Below are positions 1-6,358 of a stretch of DNA of 6,611 bases, piece after piece. Source of the DNA: CAVPRW01 sp046727435 [NCBI: bacterium] (GTDB lineage: Bacteria; Tectomicrobia; Entotheonellia; J063). Made by a program: the position numbers and the translations under genes. Under the pieces are notes generated by a model, which was not told the DNA's origin, did not search any database, and was given only the letters and a program-made list of their open reading frames with translations. The stretch's first letter is position 1; each line of letters opens with the position of its first letter. The stretch is taken from contig JBKPCR010000418.1 of assembly GCA_046727435.1 (NCBI GenBank), forward strand, positions 1 through 6,611, given 5' to 3'.

Positions 1-1
1 T

Positions 2-757
2 GTGGCCATGGATGGGAAGACCCAGATACTCAAGAGATATCGGCACATTGTCCGGGGCATGCCGAAGGTGACCGACTATCACATCGCTGATTGGGTGTTC
101 CCGATACCCCAGGTATTAGTGCCTGATCTTCAAGGAAGAGGTGGGGCCCTCGACTTGTTCCTCTATGCAAATCGATTCGGGCGGCACAAAATATGGATTG
201 AACAGGGTGCATCTTATCGTTATCGGGTTATACATGCGACTGGACCGACACACGGGTGGGTGGTGCGTGTGCCACGCCTTGGTCTACCCGGTCTGCCTTT
301 AGCTGACATCACCCTTTCTGCTGCTCCTACAAGCGACAAGCTCGAAATTCTCCCCACGGCTGGGCAAGTTGTCATACAAAACGGTGGAGGATGGTTAGAT
401 CCAGAGGGAGAGGATGTCTACCGGCTTCGCCGATCGTTGGGTAAAGAAGGAGGATTCTATGTCTTCGATCTTCAGGAGCAGAACGAGCTAGCGCTCCACC
501 TGGAATTATTGCCTGGCCCTGACCTGCGGGCGGATAACAGGATCGAATGTTTGGTGAATCACAGGGTCATCGCAATCTTGCAACCGAATGATCTGCCAAT
601 AACAGTTGATATACCTCTCTCCGGTCTCGCCGGCACTCCTGCAAGGGGGCTAATCCGCATTATTGGTGCACAGGCAGGTCCGCGTCAGATGTTTGTTTTG
701 CATTTGCGCACTCTGCCTGCTGAAGCGGGGCTCTTGAATGATCACACGGATCCATAG
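2..757 (+). CDS. Unrecognised beta-rich soluble protein, probably 5'-truncated by the window edge
   Basis: I do not recognise this protein. The frame is open from the first complete codon (GTG at 2, ATG at 8) to a TAG at 755-757, giving 251 residues. No ribosome-binding site can be seen because the window begins here, so the true start may lie outside. There is no membrane helix or signal peptide in the visible part. Many short alternating hydrophobic stretches separated by Gly/Pro/Asp turns (residues about 48-110, 113-170 and 180-237) suggest two or three beta-sandwich-like units. The last strand-like stretch (around FVLHLRTLP, 231-239) is followed by a short polar tail. It is the only intact plus-strand gene and is convergent with the Gtr-like cluster. 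It could be the C-terminal part of a larger surface-glycan protein, which is inference only. I am confident it is coding because of its length and composition, and I have no confidence about function. Confidence 0.7.
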   Translation: MAMDGKTQILKRYRHIVRGMPKVTDYHIADWVFPIPQVLVPDLQGRGGALDLFLYANRFGRHKIWIEQGASYRYRVIHATGPTHGWVVRVPRLGLPGLPLADITLSAAPTSDKLEILPTAGQVVIQNGGGWLDPEGEDVYRLRRSLGKEGGFYVFDLQEQNELALHLELLPGPDLRADNRIECLVNHRVIAILQPNDLPITVDIPLSGLAGTPARGLIRIIGAQAGPRQMFVLHLRTLPAEAGLLNDHTDP

Positions 758-771
758 AAACACTCCTGATA

Positions 772-810
772 GGCCCTATACCAACAATCACGTCACCAGC
801 CGCAAAGTAG
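772..810 (+). repeat. 39-bp repeat, copy A (left arm of an inverted pair)
   Basis: It begins GGCCCTATACCAACA (772-786), then 13 variable bases, then CCGCAAAGTAG (800-810). Its first 15 bases are the exact reverse complement of 1047-1061. The inner CCGCAAA block recurs at the same distance in copy B. It also aligns without gaps to copy C at 6443-6481, with 31 of 39 bases identical by my count. Read in frame from 772 it gives GPIPTITSPAAK and a stop, so it may be the tail of a lost coding sequence. Confidence 0.7.
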
Positions 811-929
811 CTCCGTAGCGGCATTACACGCGAACCCTGACAGATAGGGTATTGTGCTATGAAGTGACTGTAAGTGAAGCAAAGTCAAAGGCTAAGTGGC
901 GCCCACTACTAAGACAAAAAGGTTAAAGT

Positions 930-1022
930 CTATTTGTCATGGATGAGGTCAATTGCACCTACTGCGTGTCCATCGGAACAAAATGCTTGTGCTGTAATTC
1001 CTTCCTCTTCAATTACTTGCGA
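930..1022 (-). pseudogene. Short coding relic resembling the end of a CBS domain (KpsF/GutQ/KdsD-like)
   Basis: Read on the minus strand between stops at 1023-1025 and 930-932, this gives about 30 residues that look protein-like, including EEEGITAQAF and GHAVGAIDLIHD. The pattern of Ile-Thr-Ala, then an Asp-Gly turn, then hydrophobic-Gly-hydrophobic and a final His-Asp is what I would expect at the end of a CBS domain. It resembles the C-terminus of arabinose-5-phosphate isomerases, which act in Kdo synthesis for LPS. No start codon or longer frame survives, so if it is real it is a fragment. It lies between the two inverted repeat arms. The assignment rests on a short match from memory and could be chance. 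Confidence 0.3.
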
Positions 1023-1061
1023 CTAGTTTGCGGTTCATGGTTCAGATGTTGGTATAGGGCC
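1023..1061 (-). repeat. 39-bp repeat, copy B (right arm of the inverted pair)
   Basis: This is the reverse-complement partner of copy A. Positions 1047-1061 (TGTTGGTATAGGGCC) are the perfect reverse complement of 772-786. After the same 13-base spacer, 1027-1033 (TTTGCGG) is the reverse complement of CCGCAAA in copy A. Arms with matching internal spacing enclose a 290-bp unit (772-1061) with no intact gene, as expected for the ends of a small non-autonomous element. I see no clear target-site duplication: the left flank ends CCTGATA and the right flank begins AAGTAG. Confidence 0.65.
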
Positions 1062-1109
1062 AAGTAGACACGTGGCCACAATTTTGACCTTCGCTACCCC
1101 GGGGCCTTA

Positions 1110-2024
1110 TTATGGTGAATCCCCCCGGAAAGGAGGGTCGCGACGTTTTAGACTTCGACTATGTACAATCAATTCTCCAAGCAGACCTAACATGAGCACT
1201 TGGAGCGCTCCTACCAGTAACGTAACTGCAAGATTTCCAATGTGTCCCTCAGAAAGATAATCATCGACAAATCCTTTGCCCACTCCCAGGATAAAGAGAA
1301 ACGCCGCTGTGGGGCCAAAAACTCTCATGGGTGAGAAGAGGAGCCCTAGACGGAGCACCGTAGTGAAAAAGCGAATGGTATCTTTGAATGGCCGGACGGA
1401 AGATTTTCCCGTTCGCTTGTAATAGTTGATTGGGACTTCCCGCACGCGGAACCCTCCCAACAGCGCACCTATAGTCAGCGTTGACGTAAAACTAAAACCA
1501 GAAGGAAAAAGCCCCCATAGATGGTAGCAGAATTCACGAGAAAAGATCCGCAAGCCGCTGTTAACATCCTTGATCTTCATGCCGGCCAAGTAGGAAGCAA
1601 AGGAATTTAAAAGCGCCTTTGGTAGGCGCTTGACCCATGGAATCTCCCTCACCGGCCCCATTCTAATCCCTACGACCATATCGCATTCGTCCATCTGCTG
1701 CACCAACAGTGCCATCTTCTCTACCGGGTAAGTACCGTCTGCATCGGTAATGCCTATCCAAGGTGCAGACCCGTTAAGAATTCCGAATTTCAGCGCCGCG
1801 CCGTATCCTCTATTGACCTCATGCTGAACAAAAATGATTCCCTCCTCCTTCTTTAGAGACGCAAGATCGTATTCCCTAGCAGACCCATCATCAACAACAA
1901 TAATCGTGATCCCTTCCATCGACATAAACGCGCTCTTTACGGCGGCCACTGTACTCCGTACAACCTTGACCTGTTCATTGTAAACTGGTATGACGATGTC
2001 TAGTCTCTGCATCGCTGTTGCCAA
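1110..2024 (-). CDS. Family 2 glycosyltransferase, GtrB/DPM1-like polyprenyl-phosphate sugar transferase
   Basis: This is an inverting GT-A fold enzyme expected to move a sugar from a nucleotide donor to undecaprenyl phosphate on the cytoplasmic membrane face. Seen in order: DIVIPVYNE near the N-terminus, IIVVDDGS, NRGYGAAL, the metal-binding DADGTYP motif, DMVVGIR, then DVNSGLRIF and the basic YYKRTGKSSVRPF segment typical of GtrB/DPM1 relatives. Two hydrophobic helices follow (about the last 75 residues), ending in a basic tail. The GT-A core plus two C-terminal helices is the GtrB arrangement. The TTG start at 2024 has an AGGGGAG nine bases upstream. An ATG at 2012 has no well-spaced site, and a GTG at 2075 would add 17 residues unlike the family. 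The frame is intact. It is the last gene of the minus-strand cluster, with the first transposase relic upstream. The sugar cannot be read from sequence. Confidence 0.9.
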   Translation of the reverse strand: MATAMQRLDIVIPVYNEQVKVVRSTVAAVKSAFMSMEGITIIVVDDGSAREYDLASLKKEEGIIFVQHEVNRGYGAALKFGILNGSAPWIGITDADGTYPVEKMALLVQQMDECDMVVGIRMGPVREIPWVKRLPKALLNSFASYLAGMKIKDVNSGLRIFSREFCYHLWGLFPSGFSFTSTLTIGALLGGFRVREVPINYYKRTGKSSVRPFKDTIRFFTTVLRLGLLFSPMRVFGPTAAFLFILGVGKGFVDDYLSEGHIGNLAVTLLVGALQVLMLGLLGELIVHSRSLKRRDPPFRGDSP

Positions 2025-2033
2025 TTCAAAAAT

Positions 2034-2040
2034 CTCCCCT
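2034..2040 (-). promoter_or_regulatory. Ribosome-binding site deciding the start of the GtrB-like gene
   Basis: On the minus strand this reads AGGGGAG. It lies nine bases upstream of the TTG at 2024-2022 and 21 bases upstream of the ATG at 2012-2010, so spacing favours the TTG. The competing GTG at 2075 has only a weak GGTGGA directly before it. Confidence 0.5.
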
Positions 2041-2191
2041 ATTGACTTCCCCGGAGAAAAAGCGAAATTTTGCACATTCCACCGCTTTTAGTGGTAAAGT
2101 CCTGATGCCTTCGTGAGCTCCTTGACATTGTTCGGCATTACCCCCATCTTGGGTCATCAGCGGTACTGATCATCTGACCTGAGGGTACCCC

Positions 2192-2757
2192 ATGCGCAAC
2201 GCCGCCCATCAAAGCCGTGAAAACTGCACTATCACCGTCGATTTTCAGAACGAAACGACCTACGTTCAGCGGCTTGGTGACGGTAAGGCCTTTGTGGAAT
2301 TGGTGCTGGCGTTCATCCTGTTGCTGGGTTTTCAGCTTCACACAAGGCGAGCTGTAGCAGCGGCAGAGGCCTGACGCCCCACTCGCATGACATGCGTGTC
2401 CTTCCGCGTGGGGTCATTATCTGACGTCTTCAGTGCACCACGTGCAAAGCGGTATTCACGGTCCTCCCGCATGTCGTCGTGCGCTATCGCCCGATGCACC
2501 CAGAGGTGGCCCGCGATGCCTTGGTGGCCACGCACGCTGAGCTCTGTTTGGAATGCTGCGCGGTCATCTGTCATCTCTCACCGATGGCGCTCTATCGCCT
2601 CATCTGTGCGTTCGGACACCAGTGTTTGGTGGTCCTGCTGACCTGATACATCTACCACTGCCCGTATACCTCCTAGCCGACGAGAAGCACAGACACTGTC
2701 TCACCGACGAGGTGTATCTGCCCACGATCGTCTGTGTCCGGGTGACCGGCATTCCTA
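2192..2757 (+). pseudogene. Transposase remnant 1: N-terminal half, zinc-ribbon-like type, multiply frameshifted
   Basis: It starts at ATG 2192 behind a GAGGG site (2181-2185). Protein-like sequence runs in frame 2 (MRNAAHQSRENCTITV through FILLLGFQLH), shifts near 2335-2340 to frame 1 (HKASC, GLTPHSHD), and meets an in-frame TGA at 2422-2424. It continues as RLQCTTCKAVFTVLPHVVV and CHLSPMALYRLICAFGHQ to a stop at 2644. From about 2637 it continues in frame 3 as LPVYLLADEKHRHCLTDEVY LPTIV. Cys/His pairs in the first part look like a zinc ribbon. I recall ADEKH and LPTIV from bacterial transposases with a DUF6431-like N-terminus, an assignment from memory. The catalytic C-terminal half is missing: similarity stops where the GT-C gene ends (stop at 2755-2757). 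It is antisense to the glycosylation cluster and fills one of its gaps. At least two frameshifts and a stop make it non-functional. Confidence 0.7.
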
Positions 2758-4551
2758 CTGCGATAGTGGCAAGATGTACGCGTAATAATCCGTATTCGCA
2801 ATCGATTGCCAGCCGGTTGTAGCGGCATTCCTTCGCTCTCTTGCCACGATGACTTTTGCGCCGGTTCTCGCGAAAGTTTGAATTATTTGGGACTTAACAA
2901 AATCGTCGGCTGCCCAAAACTTGTGTGCTTCTTGATATTCTGGTTCTCCTTCGTGGCTTTGGGGAATCTCTGCCACGATCCGAACTCGAGCCAATCGGGC
3001 CCAGTACTCGCGAGATCCCAACCCAATAAGTGCCACGTGGTCCCCGGCTTGGATTCCCATCTGCCTCAGGCCGTCTGCAACCTGCCAATGCAAGTTAACC
3101 GAAGTATCTCGCCACCTGATTAGATCACGACCGCTATCGTAAATCACTTGTGCTGTAGGAGCCGCGATTTTAATTAGTGTGACCAGCAGCGATATAGCAA
3201 CGATCACGCACGCCACCAATCTTCTTGATTCATGAGAGTCAGGCAATCGCACGCCACAAAAAACTCCCACCCATAGGAGTACAACGAATGGACCAACGTA
3301 TCTCGGCACTGCATGTACCAGCGAATACATAGCCAATGCTGCAAATCCCGGAACAAGCAAGACCCAGTATTGTGCTATGTCCTTTATCGCCATCCACCGT
3401 CTTCCTCCCATCAGGTAGAGTATGAGCGAACCAACCACCAGCACGCCCCCTAGGTCAAAGAGGATGTTGAAGTAGGTTCCGAGAGCCTGCACCAAGACTC
3501 TTACCTGTCCCTTCAGATCAAAGCGGGGGACCACACCTTCATACCAGTAGGATGAATCGTACCGAAAAGGATATGTCCCTCCAACCGGGGTTCCAAATTC
3601 ATAGATTGCAGGCTCATCGAAAAGCTTTCGCACCGGATGACTCGGTCTGCCAGTGGAAGGCGGCTCACCTTGCCAGTATCTGTATTTCGTTCCACTAACA
3701 AACCATGCGTAGTTTATTTTTCCGCTATCGCCAAGGGTCACGCGACCTTTCACTATCGAGAGTGCAGTGATGAATGGGGCTGCTACCACAAGGAAGACGA
3801 CCAACGCGACCAGTACCCGTGACCCTGCTCTTCGGACATCGCCCGCCGAAAACACGCTGAGCCCTAAGATAATAACGGCCAATGGGAACATCGCCGCTTT
3901 GGCCAAGTAGGCAAATCCCAGAACCAAGCCTAAAAAGACGAATGTGGGCCACGTCGGAGATCCCCTGCGGATGCGAAGTAGTAACGCTGCAGATAAGTAT
4001 ACAAACGCCGCAACACACATGTCGGGAGTGACAAGCCGGAAACCTATTAAGTTAACAGAGGACCAAATGAAGAGAGTATACCCCAGCATCAGCCACGCCC
4101 ATGGGGGCATAGTCTCGTAGCGATTTCCAGAAGACCCGACGCTCCGATAGGAACGAATCACTTCGAGCAAAAAAAGGTGAAAACAGCCCAAGGCGAATAA
4201 ATAAATCACAAAATTTACAAGATGCGCCACGGGGAATTCCCAATACGGCGAGGGGTTTAACACAACCATGGCCAGGCCCAATAGCCACGAGTAGAACGGG
4301 CTCCAATAGGCGTTGATAGCCATGCTCCAGTCGCCCCGTAGGTACGCATCGCCCATGTCAAGGTATGACATACCGTCGGGGTTCATGACATGACGGTTGG
4401 CCCACGTATAAAGAGCACCAAAGACAATACTCATAAGCCAGAGGAGAGCTATCAACCGCCGCTCTCGGTAATTTCTAGATGCTGTCGACACAAAGATTTC
4501 TGTGGCTGGCTGGAGTTTAGGTCGTTGCTCTGGCACCAGGATCTCCCTCAT
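2755..4551 (-). CDS. GT-C type integral-membrane glycosyltransferase (ArnT/PMT-like), 598 residues
   Basis: This is expected to be a polytopic inner-membrane enzyme using a polyprenyl-phosphate sugar and transferring it to a periplasmic acceptor. After a polar N-terminus the first helix lies at about 33-50. The first external loop has NPDGMSYLDMGDAYLRGDW (57-75), whose acidic residues fit the GT-C catalytic site. Further hydrophobic helices lie at about 107-131, 150-170, 175-193, 202-234, 245-266, 364-381, 393-411, 418-434 and 444-462. VTPDM is at 174-178 and PRYVGP at 416-421 matches the Arg-Tyr...Pro motif of this superfamily. A soluble tail runs from about 475 to 598. The ATG at 4551 has CGAGGA just upstream. 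The frame stays open for another 92 codons, but that part is Gly/Pro/Ser-rich and lies over a transposase relic on the other strand, so I excluded it. It sits between the GtrA-like and GtrB-like genes, which fits the serotype-specific transferase of a Gtr system. The acceptor is unknown. Confidence 0.88.
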   Translation of the reverse strand: MREILVPEQRPKLQPATEIFVSTASRNYRERRLIALLWLMSIVFGALYTWANRHVMNPDGMSYLDMGDAYLRGDWSMAINAYWSPFYSWLLGLAMVVLNPSPYWEFPVAHLVNFVIYLFALGCFHLFLLEVIRSYRSVGSSGNRYETMPPWAWLMLGYTLFIWSSVNLIGFRLVTPDMCVAAFVYLSAALLLRIRRGSPTWPTFVFLGLVLGFAYLAKAAMFPLAVIILGLSVFSAGDVRRAGSRVLVALVVFLVVAAPFITALSIVKGRVTLGDSGKINYAWFVSGTKYRYWQGEPPSTGRPSHPVRKLFDEPAIYEFGTPVGGTYPFRYDSSYWYEGVVPRFDLKGQVRVLVQALGTYFNILFDLGGVLVVGSLILYLMGGRRWMAIKDIAQYWVLLVPGFAALAMYSLVHAVPRYVGPFVVLLWVGVFCGVRLPDSHESRRLVACVIVAISLLVTLIKIAAPTAQVIYDSGRDLIRWRDTSVNLHWQVADGLRQMGIQAGDHVALIGLGSREYWARLARVRIVAEIPQSHEGEPEYQEAHKFWAADDFVKSQIIQTFARTGAKVIVARERRNAATTGWQSIANTDYYAYILPLSQ

Positions 4552-4554
4552 TAT

Positions 4555-4559
4555 TCCTC
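4555..4559 (-). promoter_or_regulatory. Ribosome-binding site of the GT-C glycosyltransferase
   Basis: The minus strand reads GAGGA three bases before the ATG at 4551-4549, with a second purine-rich run (GGAAGGAAGG) about 15-20 bases upstream. The spacing is short, but this start agrees with where recognisable membrane-protein sequence begins. Confidence 0.45.
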
Positions 4560-4628
4560 GCGCCTTCCTTCCACCACTCCTACACAGCCGCTCGGAAGAT
4601 GGAAGGGGTAGAATGGTAGTACGCCCTA

Positions 4629-5234
4629 TTGCTTTACCCCCAGACGCTGAGTTACTGGTACGTGATGGCCCGGGCCCCAGACCTGGAAGTTCGCCAATGG
4701 GAAGGCGCTCAACGCGCTCGTCACCCAGCTGCCCCGCTGGCAGTATACCCAAATGCGCATGCCGACCGTGAACATCTAACGCCGCCGAACCTTTTGGGTC
4801 GATGCCAAACGAGCACGGCTGCGCCATCTGGGAGACGTCACGGTGGCCCTCAGTAAGTGCTGGCGCAACCAGGGGCCGAAACCGACCTCAATCCTCGTGA
4901 CCAATCGGCCTGAGACCGTCACCGCGCGGGCGGTTGCGGGCATGTATGTGCGCGGGTGGAGGGTGGAACTGTGGTTCAAAGCACTGAAAGGGGTCGTGGG
5001 CATGGAGCAGCACCAGGTTACCAAAAGGACTGATCGCGTCGAGCACTCGGTGACGGTGGCGATCATGGCCTATCTGCTTCTGCTGAAGCTGCGGCCCAAG
5101 GCCATCCCGGCAGACCGGCCGTAGAGCGCGTGTAGCCTCAACGGGCGTTTGCCTGGGAGGTTGCCCAGGCACAGTGTGCGCGGTCGGCTCGTCAGATGGC
5201 TCGGAAATGGCTCCAAATGGGCACAGTCGCATGA
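4629..5234 (+). pseudogene. Transposase remnant 2: C-terminal half of an IS4-family (DDE) transposase, frameshifted
   Basis: Protein-like sequence starts in frame 3 (LYPQTLSYWYVMARAPD, from 4629) and shifts near 4681 to frame 1 (TWKFANGKALNALVTQLP, then YTQMRMPTVNI). It meets an in-frame TAA at 4777-4779 and continues as RRTFWVDAKRARLRHLGDV, SILVTNRPETVTARAV and MYVRGWRVELWFKALKGVVG up to a TAG at 5122-5124. From 5142 it resumes in frame 3 as RAFAWEVAQAQCARSARQMA and ends with a natural-looking TGA at 5232-5234. The block at 4945-4989 is the IS4-family Y-(2)-R-(3)-E-(6)-K signature. Tyr, Glu and Lys are kept, but the Arg position is Gly (GGG at 4954). The N-terminal part with the first two catalytic Asp residues is absent. 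It fills the gap between the GtrA-like and GT-C genes, antisense to them. The family call is firm and the element is inactive. Confidence 0.8.
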
Positions 5235-5389
5235 TGCCATATAGCTACCTGTCACTTTTGAGCCACATAGGCCTTACATGTTCTACTCCACCGCAACTCT
5301 ATCCCCTATATTTTCTCTTTCCTGCCTGCCGGGTAGCACTCCAGTTAACCTTGGTGAGCCGACAGCCTCCTCCTTGTGCAGCGGTCTCC

Positions 5390-5788
5390 CTAAGCCGATT
5401 TTGGAATCTCTGCGTCAAATATTCTTCTATACACTGCGTATTTTGCCACAACCATCATTGCAGAACTAAATGCTTGTGCGTAGATGTAAAAAGTGGATAG
5501 CAGTTCGACTTGGATCGTGAAACACATCCAATCGCCGACCCGGAAAAGCATTGCTGCCAGCGAATATTGCAAAAATTGAGACGGTGCATTGAAAGCACCT
5601 TTAGCAAATACGTGGAATCGGTTTAGGAAGAAACCAAACGCGGTCTGCGATAAAATCACAATGCCATATGAAAGAGGTTTGTAGAGACGAAACCACTCAA
5701 CCAAGAGCACATTTAGTCCGAAAGCATATAGAGTCAAAATGGCTCCACAATAAAGAAACCGTAATACTTCACTTTTTATCGGGGTCAT
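5390..5788 (-). CDS. GtrA-like family membrane protein (putative lipid-linked sugar flippase), 132 residues
   Basis: GtrA-like proteins are small four-helix membrane proteins that, in Gtr systems, are thought to help flip undecaprenyl-phosphate sugars to the periplasmic face. Four hydrophobic helices are visible at about 9-31, 37-56, 72-93 and 99-117. The family hallmark is present after helix 2 (FGFFLNRFHVF, 51-61), and the matching basic end after helix 4 is KYAVYRRIF (116-124). The length is normal for the family. The ATG at 5788 is preceded by AAGGA at 5796-5792. It is the first gene of the minus-strand cluster, followed after about 840 bp of transposase relic by the GT-C gene and then the GtrB-like gene. 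In classical clusters gtrA and gtrB are adjacent, so both order and spacing differ here. No terminator is visible between its stop and the relic. Confidence 0.88.
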   Translation of the reverse strand: MTPIKSEVLRFLYCGAILTLYAFGLNVLLVEWFRLYKPLSYGIVILSQTAFGFFLNRFHVFAKGAFNAPSQFLQYSLAAMLFRVGDWMCFTIQVELLSTFYIYAQAFSSAMMVVAKYAVYRRIFDAEIPKSA

Positions 5789-5791
5789 AGA

Positions 5792-5796
5792 TCCTT
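5792..5796 (-). promoter_or_regulatory. Ribosome-binding site of the GtrA-like gene
   Basis: The minus strand reads AAGGA followed by TCT and the ATG at 5788-5786. The spacing is short but it supports this start. I could not identify a convincing -10/-35 promoter in the decayed region to its right. Confidence 0.45.
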
Positions 5797-5827
5797 GAGA
5801 ACTCTGCTAAGCTTCTCGGGAGAATGA

Positions 5828-5926
5828 GCATTGTTGGTCTGGTTTCTCTAGGTCGAGCAGATCGCAGCACTCATCGTATTTCTGAAGTACCTACGCCCCC
5901 GCCTACTCGAGAGAGACACCCCTTGA
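5828..5926 (+). pseudogene. Possible C-terminal relic of a membrane protein
   Basis: In frame 2 the sequence reads ALLVWFL, a TAG at 5849-5851, then VEQIAALIVFLKYLRPRLLE and RDTP, ending at a TGA (5924-5926). A hydrophobic helix followed by an Arg/Lys-rich tail is typical of the end of an inner-membrane protein, and the TAG may have been a TGG Trp codon. No upstream coding part or start is present. The stretch is short, so this may be coincidence, and no family can be named. Confidence 0.25.
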
Positions 5927-6135
5927 GCGCCGGGGAGGAAACTGCGAAGCATCCACTCTGAATTTATGTTCAAGCCCCGCTGCTTATCTGAGGCCAGTCT
6001 TAAAAGGCTAAGTTAGAACCAAGAATGAGCGTTGTAGGTATCACGCACCTAGTGCCTCTCCATCCAATGGCAGACAGTAACTAAAACAACGCTGATTCAT
6101 CCGCACGTAGAACCTTCGATAGACCATGAGCCGAA

Positions 6136-6213
6136 GTCCACAATCATGTGCAAGGCAGGACGATCTTTCACCGACCCTCCGGGGTTGAACCACTTGGCCT
6201 TGCCGTAGATGCC
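6136..6213 (-). pseudogene. Fragment of a PLP-dependent cysteine synthase (CysK/CysM family)
   Basis: On the minus strand 26 codons read GIYGKAKWFNPGGSVKDR followed by PALHMIVD. The NPGGSVKDR block, with its Lys that forms the Schiff base with pyridoxal phosphate, is the signature near the N-terminus of O-acetylserine sulfhydrylases and related beta-family PLP enzymes. Upstream the same frame has IG followed directly by TGA, roughly where the family's IGNTPL motif would be. Downstream it loses similarity and stops. The substrate-binding SGNTG loop and the rest of the roughly 300-residue enzyme are not found. It is a broken remnant with no link to the glycosylation genes except position. Confidence 0.6.
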
Positions 6214-6358
6214 CACAGCGTGGCAGGCGGACAGAGAATTGTCGTTTCATCCGATGGCCCAAACGGTGCATTACTAAATCGGTCCACATGAGCATGGTAC
6301 ACTCAGCCCGCCGCGGCGAGGGTATTTTCCAGGATCCTACGTTCCACCGCCGCGGTGA

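Noticed and set aside
1097-1104. CCCCGGGG palindrome just after the GtrB-like gene as a terminator
   Set aside because: The stem is only four bases with no loop, and no T-run follows on the minus strand.
4552-4827. A 92-codon N-terminal extension of the GT-C glycosyltransferase
   Set aside because: It is Gly/Pro/Ser/Arg-rich, partly overlies a recognisable transposase relic on the other strand, and the ATG at 4551 has its own ribosome site just before the first family-like sequence.
4776-5255. Several minus-strand open frames of 60-114 codons
   Set aside because: They are antisense shadows of the IS4-family transposase relic and have no ribosome sites or recognisable motifs.
5234-5390. Right terminal inverted repeat of the IS4-like relic
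   Set aside because: I looked for the reverse complement of the sequence after the transposase stop (around GTCACTTTTGAGCC) near 2090 and 4560-4620 and found no partner.
6041-6295. An 84-codon minus-strand open frame
   Set aside because: Its translation is Arg/Cys-rich and unlike protein, and the cysteine synthase fragment lies on the same strand in a different frame, so this frame is a shadow.
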